Assembly (NCBI GenBank): GCA_017996515.1
Contig: JAGOGU010000118.1
Location: forward strand, 1 to 5,104
Reading direction: 5' to 3'
Length of the DNA stretch: 5,104 nucleotides
Origin: Allobrachymonas sp.
GTDB lineage: Bacteria > Pseudomonadota > Gammaproteobacteria > Burkholderiales > Burkholderiaceae_C
Part shown: piece by piece, positions 1-5,104 of the stretch
How positions within the stretch are numbered: position 1 is the stretch's first letter
Layout of the letters: the number at the start of each line of letters is the position of its first letter
Position numbers and translations under genes: made by a program
The notes under the pieces: generated by a model
The model's input: only the letters and a program-made list of their open reading frames with translations
Databases searched by the model: none
Told to the model about the DNA's origin: nothing

Positions 1-356
1 ACTTGGCGCTGCTCGCTCGTATTGATGGCGGCACCCGCAAACATGGCATCGCGCCAGGCCAGTACCTGTCGCGATTCGGCCAGCGCCAGCAGTTGCCGCC
101 AAACATCGCTATCTATATGCGCCTTGGAGGCATCTACATGAAACAGTTCGCCTGCCGCATCGTGCACCGTGCGGCTGAATTGTTTCAACCGCCCGGGGTT
201 GGCCACGAATGCAGCACGCACATCAAAATGTTCTTCTTGCTGGCCAGCAACCCTTTCGCCCGTCGGGGCAAACCGCGCAGCCAAAGTCTGCAAGACCTGC
301 CATTCACGGCATTGGTGCAAAGCAGGCATGCCCAGATACTCAGGAAGCGATACCAT
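1..356 (-). CDS. pgi: Glucose-6-phosphate isomerase, N-terminal 118 codons (runs off the left edge)
   Basis: This cytoplasmic enzyme interconverts glucose-6-phosphate and fructose-6-phosphate, joining glycolysis/gluconeogenesis to the pentose phosphate pathway. Only the N-terminal part is present. The visible protein begins MVSLPEYLGMPALHQ and contains the family's early block FSRTVHDAAGELFHVDASK (about residues 60-78), which aligns by eye with FSATFDDQMLVDYSK of E. coli Pgi. It then has RDAMFAGAAINTSEQRQ at the edge, matching the SMFSGEKINRTENRA block that precedes the first active-site regions. The catalytic residues lie outside the window. The start is the ATG read from 356 to 354, five bases after the tal stop, with an AGGTG ribosome binding site inside the last tal codons. 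Co-transcription with tal is therefore likely. The frame is open through the whole visible part. The N-terminus is shorter than that of E. coli Pgi. Confidence 0.88.
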   Translation of the reverse strand, partial: MVSLPEYLGMPALHQCREWQVLQTLAARFAPTGERVAGQQEEHFDVRAAFVANPGRLKQFSRTVHDAAGELFHVDASKAHIDSDVWRQLLALAESRQVLAWRDAMFAGAAINTSEQRQ

Positions 357-361
357 GGTGC

Positions 362-1315
362 TTACACCTGCGCCAGCATGAGTTGTTCGACTTTTTCGGT
401 ATCTGCTGCAAAAGCGCGGATGCCTTCTGCCAGTTTTTCGGTAGCCATGGCATCGGCATTCAGCGCCAAGCGGAAGGCCGGCTCGTAATGCTCGGCAATA
501 GGAATAAAGCGCTCTTTGGCTTTTTCCGGATCCAACGCGGGCGCTTGTTCAGGCGCTGGCGTCGCCGCCAGCTGGGCCAGCAAATCGGGGCTGATGGTGA
601 GCAAATCGCACCCCGCCAGCGCCATGATCTGCGCCGTGTTGCGGAAGCTGGCGCCCATGATTTCCGTCTGGATGCCGTGCTGCTTGTAATAGGCATAAAT
701 TTCACGCACGGACTGCACACCCGGGTCAGCCGCGCCGCAGTGCGCCTCTTCATCCCACTGGCTGCCCGCCTGCTTCTTGTGCCAGTCGTAAATGCGCCCC
801 ACAAAAGGCGAAATCAGCTGCACGCCGGCATGTGCGCAGGCCGCCGCCTGGCAAAAGGCAAACAGCAGCGTCAGATTGGTGTGGATGCCGCGCTGCTCCA
901 ACTGGCGGGCGGCTTCAATGCCCTCCCATGTGGCAGCAATTTTGATCAACACCCGATCCACATGCACGCCCTGCCCCTGATACAGCTCAACCAGACGTTC
1001 GGCGCGCGTGACGGTGGCCATGGTGTCAAAGCTCAAACGGGCATCCACCTCTGTCGAGACCCGCCCAGGAATATGCTTGAGAATTTCGCAACCAAAACGC
1101 ACCAGCAGATGGTCCATGGTGTTGTGCAAATCGCGCGTGCCCACCTGGGCCACGGTTTGCGCCAGCAGCGGTGCATATTCGGGCTTTTGCACCGCTTTCA
1201 GAATCAGCGATGGATTAGTGGTGGCATCCTGCGGCTGGTATTGCGCCAGCTGATGAAAATCGCCTGTATCGGCCACCACGGTGGTGTATTGCTTGAGGTA
1301 TTCGAGTTGGTTCAT
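362..1315 (-). CDS. tal: Transaldolase (TalB-like), complete, 317 aa
   Basis: This enzyme transfers a three-carbon dihydroxyacetone unit between sedoheptulose-7-phosphate and glyceraldehyde-3-phosphate, giving erythrose-4-phosphate and fructose-6-phosphate, in the cytoplasmic non-oxidative pentose phosphate pathway. The sequence is a full-length alpha/beta-barrel transaldolase of subfamily 1, the same size as E. coli TalB. The conserved blocks appear in order: [10 protein letters not shown] (10-19, with Asp16), [13 protein letters not shown] (26-38, with Asn34), [12 protein letters not shown] (84-95, with Glu89), [12 protein letters not shown] (122-133) with Lys125 as the Schiff-base lysine, TNLTLLF (146-152), [11 protein letters not shown] (168-178) and MGASFRN (220-226). 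All the catalytic residues I can place are intact. The start is the ATG read from 1315, where family homology begins ([18 protein letters not shown]). No good Shine-Dalgarno motif is visible upstream. pgi follows after 5 bases, so the two probably form one transcription unit. Confidence 0.96.
   Translation of the reverse strand: MNQLEYLKQYTTVVADTGDFHQLAQYQPQDATTNPSLILKAVQKPEYAPLLAQTVAQVGTRDLHNTMDHLLVRFGCEILKHIPGRVSTEVDARLSFDTMATVTRAERLVELYQGQGVHVDRVLIKIAATWEGIEAARQLEQRGIHTNLTLLFAFCQAAACAHAGVQLISPFVGRIYDWHKKQAGSQWDEEAHCGAADPGVQSVREIYAYYKQHGIQTEIMGASFRNTAQIMALAGCDLLTISPDLLAQLAATPAPEQAPALDPEKAKERFIPIAEHYEPAFRLALNADAMATEKLAEGIRAFAADTEKVEQLMLAQV
365..369 (-). promoter_or_regulatory. Ribosome binding site of pgi, embedded in the end of tal
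   Basis: AGGTG on the minus strand lies within the final codons of tal (CAG GTG TAA), 8 bases before the pgi ATG. It supports that start and suggests that translation of pgi is coupled to termination of tal. Confidence 0.6.
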
Positions 1316-1381
1316 AAGAAGGGATTATCCAGCAGGTTGCAACCGCGCCATCTATCGGGTTTAAAAACGCATGCACGACAT

Positions 1382-1618
1382 TCAGGCGCCATCGGTGCGC
1401 TCGGCAACTGTGGCTTGCAGCTCGTCGAGCATGCGCTGCAGCACGTCGCGCACCTGGGCTTCACTACAGCCCAGCACCAGCGCATCGTCCAGCAGATCCT
1501 GCAACAACGTCTGCAATTCGGCGTAGTTTTCGTTCAGAACCTTGACCTTTTCGTGGCACGACACCACGCTGCCATCGGGCTTGCGCCAAATCACGGTGGG
1601 TTTGTCCGTTGAACTCAT
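1382..1618 (-). CDS. Conserved hypothetical protein, 78 aa, overlapping the rlmJ stop
   Basis: A small protein beginning MSSTDKPTVIWRKPDGS; I cannot assign a function. The first 25 or so residues look like a short beta-rich head (TVIWRKPDGSVVSCHEKVKV) with one cysteine. The rest (about 30-72) is acidic and probably helical: LNENYAELQTLLQDLLDDALVLGCSEAQVRDVL. There is no signal peptide or membrane segment, so it is likely cytoplasmic. I chose the ATG at 1618 rather than the upstream in-frame ATG at 1639. It overlaps the rlmJ stop in an ATGA arrangement and has GGAAAG shortly upstream, while the seven extra residues would lie wholly inside rlmJ. The overlap implies translational coupling with rlmJ. 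From memory, similar small proteins with an N-terminal xxPTVIWRKPDG-like stretch occur in other Burkholderiales as unnamed proteins, which supports a real gene. Confidence 0.75.
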   Translation of the reverse strand: MSSTDKPTVIWRKPDGSVVSCHEKVKVLNENYAELQTLLQDLLDDALVLGCSEAQVRDVLQRMLDELQATVAERTDGA

Positions 1619-2523
1619 GCGCTGCTTTCCACGCGCCAACCGTGCCCGGCCTCTTGCTGCAGGGCTTTGCAGACCACGGGCAACGCCTCTTGCAGTTGCG
1701 CCTGCAACACGAATGGCGGATTGACAACAAAAACACCGCTGGCACGCAGTCCTGCACGGCCATCGCTCCTGTCACTACGGCCCACAGACAGCGTGGCATG
1801 CAACCAGCCCTTGCCCGCCTTTTGCGCCAGTGTTTTCAGGCGGCGCGGCAGATCGTGCGCCTCGGGCCGCGGGATGATCGGGTACCACACCATATAGCAG
1901 CCCGTGGCAAAGCGTTGCAAGGCATCCTGCATGCAGGTAATAACCTGACCGTAATCGGTTTTCAGCTCGTAGCTCGGGTCCATCAGCACCAGCGCCCGCC
2001 GACTCGGGGGCGGCAGCAACGCCTTCAGCCCGGCAAAACCGTTGTTGCGCACCACTTGCACCCGTGCTGCCTGGTTCGGCATGGATTTTTGCCACTCAAT
2101 CATGTTGTTGTGCAGCAAGCGGCCATCGGTCGGGTGCAGCTCGAACACACGCATCTGGTCTTGCGTACGCAACAGGCTTGCTGCAATCAAGGGCGATCCC
2201 GGATATTTGCGCAACCCGCCGCCTGTGTTGAACGACTCCAACACCTGCAAATACGCCGCCAACGCTTCGGGAGCTTGCGCCTTTGCGGCTGCAGCCGCGC
2301 CATAGTACTGCTGCCACAGCGGCAAGATGGCTGCCATCGCCTCTTGACTGGTTTGTGCGTCTGCACCATCCAACCGATACAGCCCTGCACCCGCATGTGT
2401 ATCCACCAGCAGCAAAGGGGTGTCTTTGGCGCTGATCAGGTAGCGCAAAATGGCGACCAAGGTGATGTGCTTGAGCACATCGGCATAGTTGCCCGCGTGA
2501 AACGAGTGGCGATAACTGAACAT
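1615..2523 (-). CDS. rlmJ: 23S rRNA (adenine(2030)-N6)-methyltransferase RlmJ, complete, 302 aa
   Basis: RlmJ uses S-adenosylmethionine to methylate N6 of A2030 in 23S rRNA; in E. coli it acts on unassembled rRNA. The start is fixed by the diagnostic N-terminus MFSYRHSFHAGNYADVLKH (1-19), nearly identical to E. coli MLSYRHSFHAGNHADVLKH. Further blocks are the SAM-binding motif I LLLVDTHAGAGLY (37-49), the RKYPGSPLIAASLLR block (105-119), FELHPTD (127-133), the catalytic motif IV DPSYELKTDY (182-191), the RFATGCYMVWYPI block (204-216), and the C-terminal ASGVFVVNPPF (261-271). Motif IV reads DPSY here instead of the DPPY of the E. coli enzyme. The protein is about 20 residues longer than E. 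coli RlmJ (280 aa), partly through an alanine-rich insertion around residues 74-88. No strong Shine-Dalgarno motif or promoter was found upstream. It is divergent from rplM-rpsI and overlaps the small downstream gene by 4 bases. Confidence 0.95.
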   Translation of the reverse strand: MFSYRHSFHAGNYADVLKHITLVAILRYLISAKDTPLLLVDTHAGAGLYRLDGADAQTSQEAMAAILPLWQQYYGAAAAAKAQAPEALAAYLQVLESFNTGGGLRKYPGSPLIAASLLRTQDQMRVFELHPTDGRLLHNNMIEWQKSMPNQAARVQVVRNNGFAGLKALLPPPSRRALVLMDPSYELKTDYGQVITCMQDALQRFATGCYMVWYPIIPRPEAHDLPRRLKTLAQKAGKGWLHATLSVGRSDRSDGRAGLRASGVFVVNPPFVLQAQLQEALPVVCKALQQEAGHGWRVESSA

Positions 2524-2757
2524 GATGCTGGCAAGTGTAGCGAAAAGACAAGCCGCCTTGCGCGCCCTGCATCCGTTTTTCAGCCCGTTTTTGTCTCGCT
2601 GGCAGGCTGTTGCCTTGCCCGATGGCCTGTTCTATCTCCTTTCCCGCCCGGCTCCAGGCCATGTCCCATCGCCGATAACCCATGCACGCACCAGCGGTTC
2701 ATGGCATGGCTTATGACCACGACCAAACGGTCCTTTTGCACAGAGGGCTCCCAATAC
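2524..2757. other. Divergent intergenic stretch with no gene recognised
   Basis: This is the rlmJ-proximal part of the 433-base gap between rlmJ and rplM. I see no coding sequence with family resemblance, no tRNA and no terminator. The rlmJ promoter should lie here on the minus strand, but I could not pick out a convincing -35/-10 pair. A short inverted repeat, GACC-AAAC-GGTC (2721-2732), is present and is too small to interpret. Confidence 0.5.
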
Positions 2758-2786
2758 CGGCATCCGCTGCAGAATCTTTGTATAAT
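2758..2786 (+). promoter_or_regulatory. Probable sigma-70 promoter of rplM-rpsI
   Basis: A perfect TATAAT (2781-2786) lies about 170 bases before the rplM start and reads towards it. It is followed by a GC-rich stretch (GTGCGGC), as expected for the discriminator of stringently controlled ribosomal protein promoters. The -35 region at a 17-base spacing (about 2758-2763, CGGCAT) is poor, so the promoter may rely on an activator or other contacts. TG lies directly before the -10 box, one base off the extended -10 position. The start of transcription would fall near 2792-2794. Confidence 0.55.
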
Positions 2787-2792
2787 GTGCGG

Positions 2793-2956
2793 CTTGCCTG
2801 CGACTGTGCTCCGCGGCATGCAGTATTTTTTCCCACCTAAGAGGTTCTCGTCAGAGGAACACCGACCGTGGAATAGAGCGCACGCGCGCCCAGGCAATGG
2901 TTGCCTGGGCAGGCTGGCGAAACAGCCGACCAAACCACCCTTTAAAGGAAAAACAC
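2793..2956 (+). promoter_or_regulatory. Structured 5' leader of the rplM-rpsI mRNA
   Basis: The untranslated leader of about 164 bases carries three hairpins that can be read directly. The first is GTTCTC (2844-2849) against GA plus GAAC (2854-2860), with one bulged G and loop GTCA. The second is a perfect 10-base-pair stem, GCCCAGGCAA (2888-2897) with TTGCCTGGGC (2901-2910), loop TGG. The third follows one base later: GGCTG (2912-2916) with CAGCC (2923-2927), loop GCGAAA. The last two end just before the ribosome binding site. No U-tract follows the strong stem, so it is not an intrinsic terminator. E. coli L13 is known to repress its own operon through the rplM leader, so a similar role is plausible here, but no homology to that RNA element was shown. 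Confidence 0.5.
2944..2949 (+). promoter_or_regulatory. Ribosome binding site of rplM
   Basis: AAAGGA lies 7 bases before the ATG at 2957. It rules out the longer in-frame extension of this reading frame upstream to 2897, which would run through the leader hairpins. Confidence 0.85.
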
Positions 2957-3385
2957 ATGAAAACATTCAGCGCCAAACCCGCTGAGGTGAATCATGAGTG
3001 GTTTGTGATTGACGCCACCGACAAGGTGCTCGGACGGGTAGCCAGCGAAGTTGCCCTCCGTCTGCGCGGCAAACACAAGGCCATTTATACACCTCACGTT
3101 GATACCGGTGATTTCATCATCGTCATCAATGCCTCCAAGCTCAAAGTAACAGGCAACAAGTCCACCGACAAGGTGTACTACCGTCACTCGGGCTTTCCCG
3201 GCGGCATTTACGCAACCAACTTCCGCGACATGCAGGCCAAGCACCCTGGCCGCGCACTCGAGAAGGCCGTCAAGGGCATGCTGCCCAAAGGCCCTCTGGG
3301 TTACGCCATGATCAAGAAGCTGAAGGTATATGGTGGTGCTGAGCATCCGCACAGCGCCCAACAGCCCAAAGTGCTGGAAATCTAA
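2957..3385 (+). CDS. rplM: 50S ribosomal protein L13, complete, 142 aa
   Basis: L13 is an early-assembly protein of the large ribosomal subunit that binds 23S rRNA. The length (142 aa) equals that of E. coli L13. Recognisable blocks are [17 protein letters not shown] (14-30), [20 protein letters not shown] (36-55), [12 protein letters not shown] (72-83) and the family signature [20 protein letters not shown] (105-124), ending in YGG. The start agrees with the family N-terminus ([11 protein letters not shown]) and with the AAAGGA site upstream. It is the first gene of the classic L13-S9 operon; rpsI begins 12 bases after the stop. No unusual residues were seen. Confidence 0.98.
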   Translation: MKTFSAKPAEVNHEWFVIDATDKVLGRVASEVALRLRGKHKAIYTPHVDTGDFIIVINASKLKVTGNKSTDKVYYRHSGFPGGIYATNFRDMQAKHPGRALEKAVKGMLPKGPLGYAMIKKLKVYGGAEHPHSAQQPKVLEI

Positions 3386-3390
3386 AGGAG
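3385..3390 (+). promoter_or_regulatory. Ribosome binding site of rpsI
   Basis: AAGGAG begins at the last base of the rplM stop codon and sits 7 bases before the rpsI ATG at 3398. Confidence 0.85.
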
Positions 3391-3397
3391 CCACACA

Positions 3398-3790
3398 ATG
3401 ATTGGTGAATGGAACAATGGCACCGGCCGTCGCAAATCCAGCGTCGCACGTGTTTTCCTGAAAAAAGGCTCCGGCAAGATCACGGTAAACGGCAAAGACA
3501 TCGAACAGTTCTTTGGCCGTCAAACCTCCATCATGATCGCCAAGCAACCCTTGGCCCTGACCGATAACCTCGAAACTTTCGACGTGCAAGTCAATGTGCG
3601 CGGCGGCGGCGAGTCCGGCCAGGCTGGCGCGGTGCGCCACGGCATTACCCGCGCCCTGATCGACTACGATGCAAACCTCAAACCCGAACTGAGCAAAGCA
3701 GGCTTCGTGACACGCGACGCCCGTGAAGTGGAACGGAAAAAAGTGGGTTTGCACTCTGCCCGTCGTCGCAAACAGTTCAGCAAGCGTTGA
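3398..3790 (+). CDS. rpsI: 30S ribosomal protein S9, complete, 130 aa
   Basis: S9 is a component of the small-subunit head whose basic C-terminal tail reaches the P-site tRNA. The 130-residue length is normal. The protein shows the N-terminal [20 protein letters not shown] (8-27), the S9 signature [19 protein letters not shown] (69-87), [18 protein letters not shown] (107-124) and the conserved end QFSKR (126-130), with the tRNA-contacting terminal arginine. The N-terminus [15 protein letters not shown] is the form I associate with Comamonadaceae and relatives and is the main taxonomic clue in the window. It is the second gene of the rplM operon, with its own strong ribosome binding site. An intrinsic terminator follows 27 bases after the stop. 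Confidence 0.98.
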   Translation: MIGEWNNGTGRRKSSVARVFLKKGSGKITVNGKDIEQFFGRQTSIMIAKQPLALTDNLETFDVQVNVRGGGESGQAGAVRHGITRALIDYDANLKPELSKAGFVTRDAREVERKKVGLHSARRRKQFSKR

Positions 3791-3817
3791 TTCCCTGTTT
3801 GCCTCTCAGGCAGTCCG

Positions 3818-3852
3818 AAACCGCAAGTGCTTTACCGCCTTGCGGTTTTTTT
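3818..3852 (+). terminator. Rho-independent terminator of the rplM-rpsI operon
   Basis: A perfect 10-base-pair stem is formed by AAACCGCAAG (3818-3827) and CTTGCGGTTT (3839-3848) with an 11-base loop. A run of seven T residues (3846-3852) overlaps the end of the stem. It lies just downstream of rpsI in the right orientation. Confidence 0.93.
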
Positions 3853-4113
3853 ATGTGCGGCATCTCGCATACTTTTGTGCAGGCGACATTGGCTCCACAG
3901 TCTTCGTCCTTTGGTGTTGCTTGCGCCGGCATGTCCATGCACTCGGCTGCACCTCTGTACCAACCATGCCGCAACAAAAGCCCCGCTCAATGCTGGCGCT
4001 GCAAACGCTTCTGCATCCGCTGCCACACAGCCAGTGCACCCAATCAAACATGTCTTTGCCTTAAGATGGCACGTTTTTTGAACCCAACTACCGCCCAACG
4101 CCAGCCGAAAGCC
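3853..4113. other. Intergenic region with no recognised feature
   Basis: The stretch between the rpsI terminator and the ribosome binding site of the next gene shows no protein of recognisable family on either strand, no tRNA-like fold and no clear repeat. The promoter of the downstream membrane protein gene should be here, but no convincing -35/-10 pair is visible; TAAGAT (4062-4067) is a weak -10 candidate without a matching -35. Confidence 0.45.
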
Positions 4114-4119
4114 AGGGAA
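4114..4119 (+). promoter_or_regulatory. Ribosome binding site deciding the start of the membrane protein gene
   Basis: AGGGAA lies 6 bases before the ATG at 4126 and favours that start over the upstream in-frame ATG at 4066. Confidence 0.6.
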
Positions 4120-4125
4120 CCCTCC

Positions 4126-4635
4126 ATGCCTTTTTACCGCTTTACGTTCCATTCTGCCCTGCCCCCGCACAAGGCGGCGGCAACACTTGCAGCCTTGACG
4201 CAGCCCAAAAAGGGCTTTCTCGAGTCATTGAAGCATGCATGGCGTTTTTCCTCCTCTGCCGAAGAGCAGCCTTGGCAGGGAACAGTCAACGACGAGCGCT
4301 TTTCCATTCGCCGTGTGATTCGCTACAGAAACTCTTTCCTACCGATGATTCACGGCCGGTTCGAGCCCGATGGTTTAGGCTCGCAGGTAACGGTCACCAT
4401 GAGCTTGCATCCGTTTGTTATTCTTTTCCTGATTTTTTTCTGCGGGCAATCGGTCTTGATAACGTCAGCCTTGCAGGCATCTGCTGAAGCACCACCCTTT
4501 TTCTCTATCTGGATGCCGCTCATGGCTTTGGCCATCACGCTCATTGGCTTTGCCCCCGAAGCGTACAAAGCCCGCAAAATGCTCATCTCCCAACTGGCCG
4601 AAGCACCCCTGCCCACTGACATCGACAGCTGGTAA
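4126..4635 (+). CDS. Uncharacterised protein with two predicted membrane segments, 169 aa
   Basis: I cannot assign a function. The N-terminal half (1-93) is soluble-like and contains a block WQGTVNDERFSIRRVIRYRNSF (50-71) followed by LPMIHGRF (72-79), which looks like a small beta-rich domain. After SLHP (93-96) come a hydrophobic segment VILFLIFFCGQSVLITSAL (98-116) and a second, FFSIWMPLMALAITLIGFA (125-143). A short C-terminal tail (PEAYKARKMLISQLAE) follows. From memory, proteins with a G-x-F-x-I-x-R-x-I-x-YRNSF-x-P-x-I-x-G pattern followed by two membrane helices occur scattered in diverse bacteria as unnamed proteins. That would make this a conserved family member, probably in the inner membrane. 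I chose the ATG at 4126 because AGGGAA (4114-4119) lies 6 bases upstream; an in-frame ATG at 4066 has no such site. The gene stands alone between the rpsI terminator and a convergent broken regulator gene. Confidence 0.8.
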   Translation: MPFYRFTFHSALPPHKAAATLAALTQPKKGFLESLKHAWRFSSSAEEQPWQGTVNDERFSIRRVIRYRNSFLPMIHGRFEPDGLGSQVTVTMSLHPFVILFLIFFCGQSVLITSALQASAEAPPFFSIWMPLMALAITLIGFAPEAYKARKMLISQLAEAPLPTDIDSW

Positions 4636-4748
4636 ATACGATCTTTAGGCATGCGAATGGCTTGTTGAATTTTTTGCCACACACCACCAATCAGCACTGC
4701 GCCAGTGTGCAGGCTATTCAAAACCAAGCCTCTGCCCCATATGCGCAT
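4636..4748. other. Convergent intergenic region
   Basis: This stretch separates the membrane protein gene from the convergent LysR remnant. Two convergent transcription units would normally end here, yet I find no convincing stem followed by a T-run on either strand. The T-run at about 4669-4674 is flanked only by a 4-base TGGC/GCCA pair. Confidence 0.4.
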
Positions 4749-5104
4749 TCAAATCGCCAAGGTGTCAATCACCACGCGCAAAGCGGGCGACACATTGCGA
4801 TGCGGGTAGTAGATGTACCAGCCGTCGAACCGATAGCTTTGCGCTGGCAGAACGCAAATCAGCTCGCCACGTTCCAGCGCGTCAGCGACCAAATCCACCG
4901 GCACATAAGCCAGCCCCAAGCCGTGTTTGGCAGCAGCGGTTTCCATATAACTGTCGGAAAAAACCCATTGCCCTTGCGGCTGGTGCTTGCTGCCGTCGGC
5001 AATTTTTCAAGTATAGAGGCTGCCGTCGCTCATCTGATAGGCAATACAAGGGTGCGCGGCCAAATCGGCCACGGCTTGCGGAAAGCCCCGTAGCGGCGTC
5101 ATGC
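4749..5104 (-). pseudogene. LysR-family transcriptional regulator, C-terminal part with an in-frame TGA (edge-truncated)
   Basis: The minus strand encodes the second half of a LysR-type effector-binding domain; the DNA-binding N-terminus lies outside the window. Reading from the edge, 31 codons (MTPLRGFPQAVADLAAHPCI, then AYQMSDGSLYT) are followed by TGA (5009-5007). The same frame then continues for 85 codons (KIADGSKHQPQGQWVFSDSY, then METAAAKHGLGLAYVPVDLV) to its natural TGA at 4751-4749. Both sides match the family: DLAAHPCI and a Y-x-W-like strand before the break, GLGLAYVPVDLV, RGELICVL and the terminal YYPHRNVSPALRVVIDTL after it. Relatives usually have Trp where the TGA stands (LY-x-W), so a single TGG to TGA change explains it. 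No frameshift is needed. Termination there would remove the last 85 residues of the sensing domain. Other genes here use TGA as a normal stop, so readthrough is not expected. A sequencing error remains possible. Confidence 0.82.

Noticed and set aside
209..1612. A 467-codon open frame on the plus strand across pgi, tal and the small gene
   Set aside because: It is antisense to tal, which has all transaldolase motifs. The product is rich in His, Gln and Arg with no recognisable domain, as expected from the opposite strand of GC-rich coding sequence.
2096..2683. A 195-codon minus-strand open frame covering the rlmJ start region in another frame
   Set aside because: It overlaps rlmJ in a different frame on the same strand and has no recognisable domain. 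rlmJ fully explains the region.
2798..2831. A possible attenuator: CTGC/GCAG arms followed by a T-run at 2825-2831
   Set aside because: Only about four base pairs form at the base of a long loop, and the T-run does not directly follow a stable stem, so termination here is not supported.
1609..2985. A 458-codon open frame on the plus strand across rlmJ and the rplM leader
   Set aside because: It is antisense to rlmJ and runs through the rplM promoter, leader hairpins and start. It has no family resemblance and no ribosome binding site.
2942..3754. A 270-codon minus-strand open frame opposite rplM and rpsI
   Set aside because: It is the shadow of two highly conserved ribosomal protein genes. 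Its residues merely mirror their codon use, and proteins like it are typical misannotations.
4352..4375. A GGTTCGAGCCC stretch resembling a tRNA T-arm
   Set aside because: It lies inside the membrane protein coding sequence, and no acceptor or anticodon stems can be built around it.
4350..4748. A 132-codon minus-strand open frame starting directly after the LysR stop
   Set aside because: Most of it is antisense to the membrane protein gene. The part in the gap (MRIWGRGLVLNSLH) shows no family resemblance and no ribosome binding site.
4749..4946. A short independent 65-residue gene at the LysR 3' end
   Set aside because: The frame continues upstream of this ATG as LysR homology (QGQWVFSDSY) back to the TGA and beyond it, so this is a fragment of the broken gene and not a separate gene.
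4662..5093. A 143-codon plus-strand open frame over the LysR remnant
   Set aside because: It is antisense to a clear LysR effector domain, which explains the sequence even with its internal stop.

Overview
The window looks like a piece of core chromosome from a betaproteobacterium, most likely Burkholderiales and close to Comamonadaceae. This rests on the wording of the ribosomal proteins, especially the S9 N-terminus ([15 protein letters not shown]) and its RRRKQFSKR tail, on the tal-pgi gene pair, and on moderately GC-rich coding sequence. The placement comes from recognition of the protein sequences, not from a database search.

Left part (1-2523), all on the minus strand. Reading in the direction of transcription, the order is rlmJ (an N6-adenine methyltransferase of 23S rRNA), a small conserved protein of unknown function that overlaps the rlmJ stop codon by 4 bases, tal (transaldolase), and the first 118 codons of pgi (glucose-6-phosphate isomerase), which runs off the left edge. 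tal and pgi are only 5 bases apart. They join the non-oxidative pentose phosphate pathway to the fructose-6-phosphate/glucose-6-phosphate node.

Middle (2524-3852). A 433-base divergent gap holds a perfect TATAAT -10 box and a leader of about 160 bases with three hairpins. These precede the classic rplM-rpsI operon (ribosomal proteins L13 and S9), which ends in a strong intrinsic terminator. The translation-related genes rlmJ and rplM-rpsI therefore sit back to back.

Right part (3853-5104). A gap with no recognised feature is followed by a plus-strand gene for a 169-residue protein of unknown function with two predicted membrane segments. Convergent to it is the 3' part of a LysR-type regulator gene. 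Its reading frame is interrupted by a TGA where relatives usually carry tryptophan, so it appears to be a pseudogene or to contain a sequence error.

I found no CRISPR array, mobile element, tRNA, rRNA or defence system, and nothing that amounts to a new multi-gene system. The items most worth a second look are the interrupted LysR gene, the structured rplM leader, and the two uncharacterised proteins.
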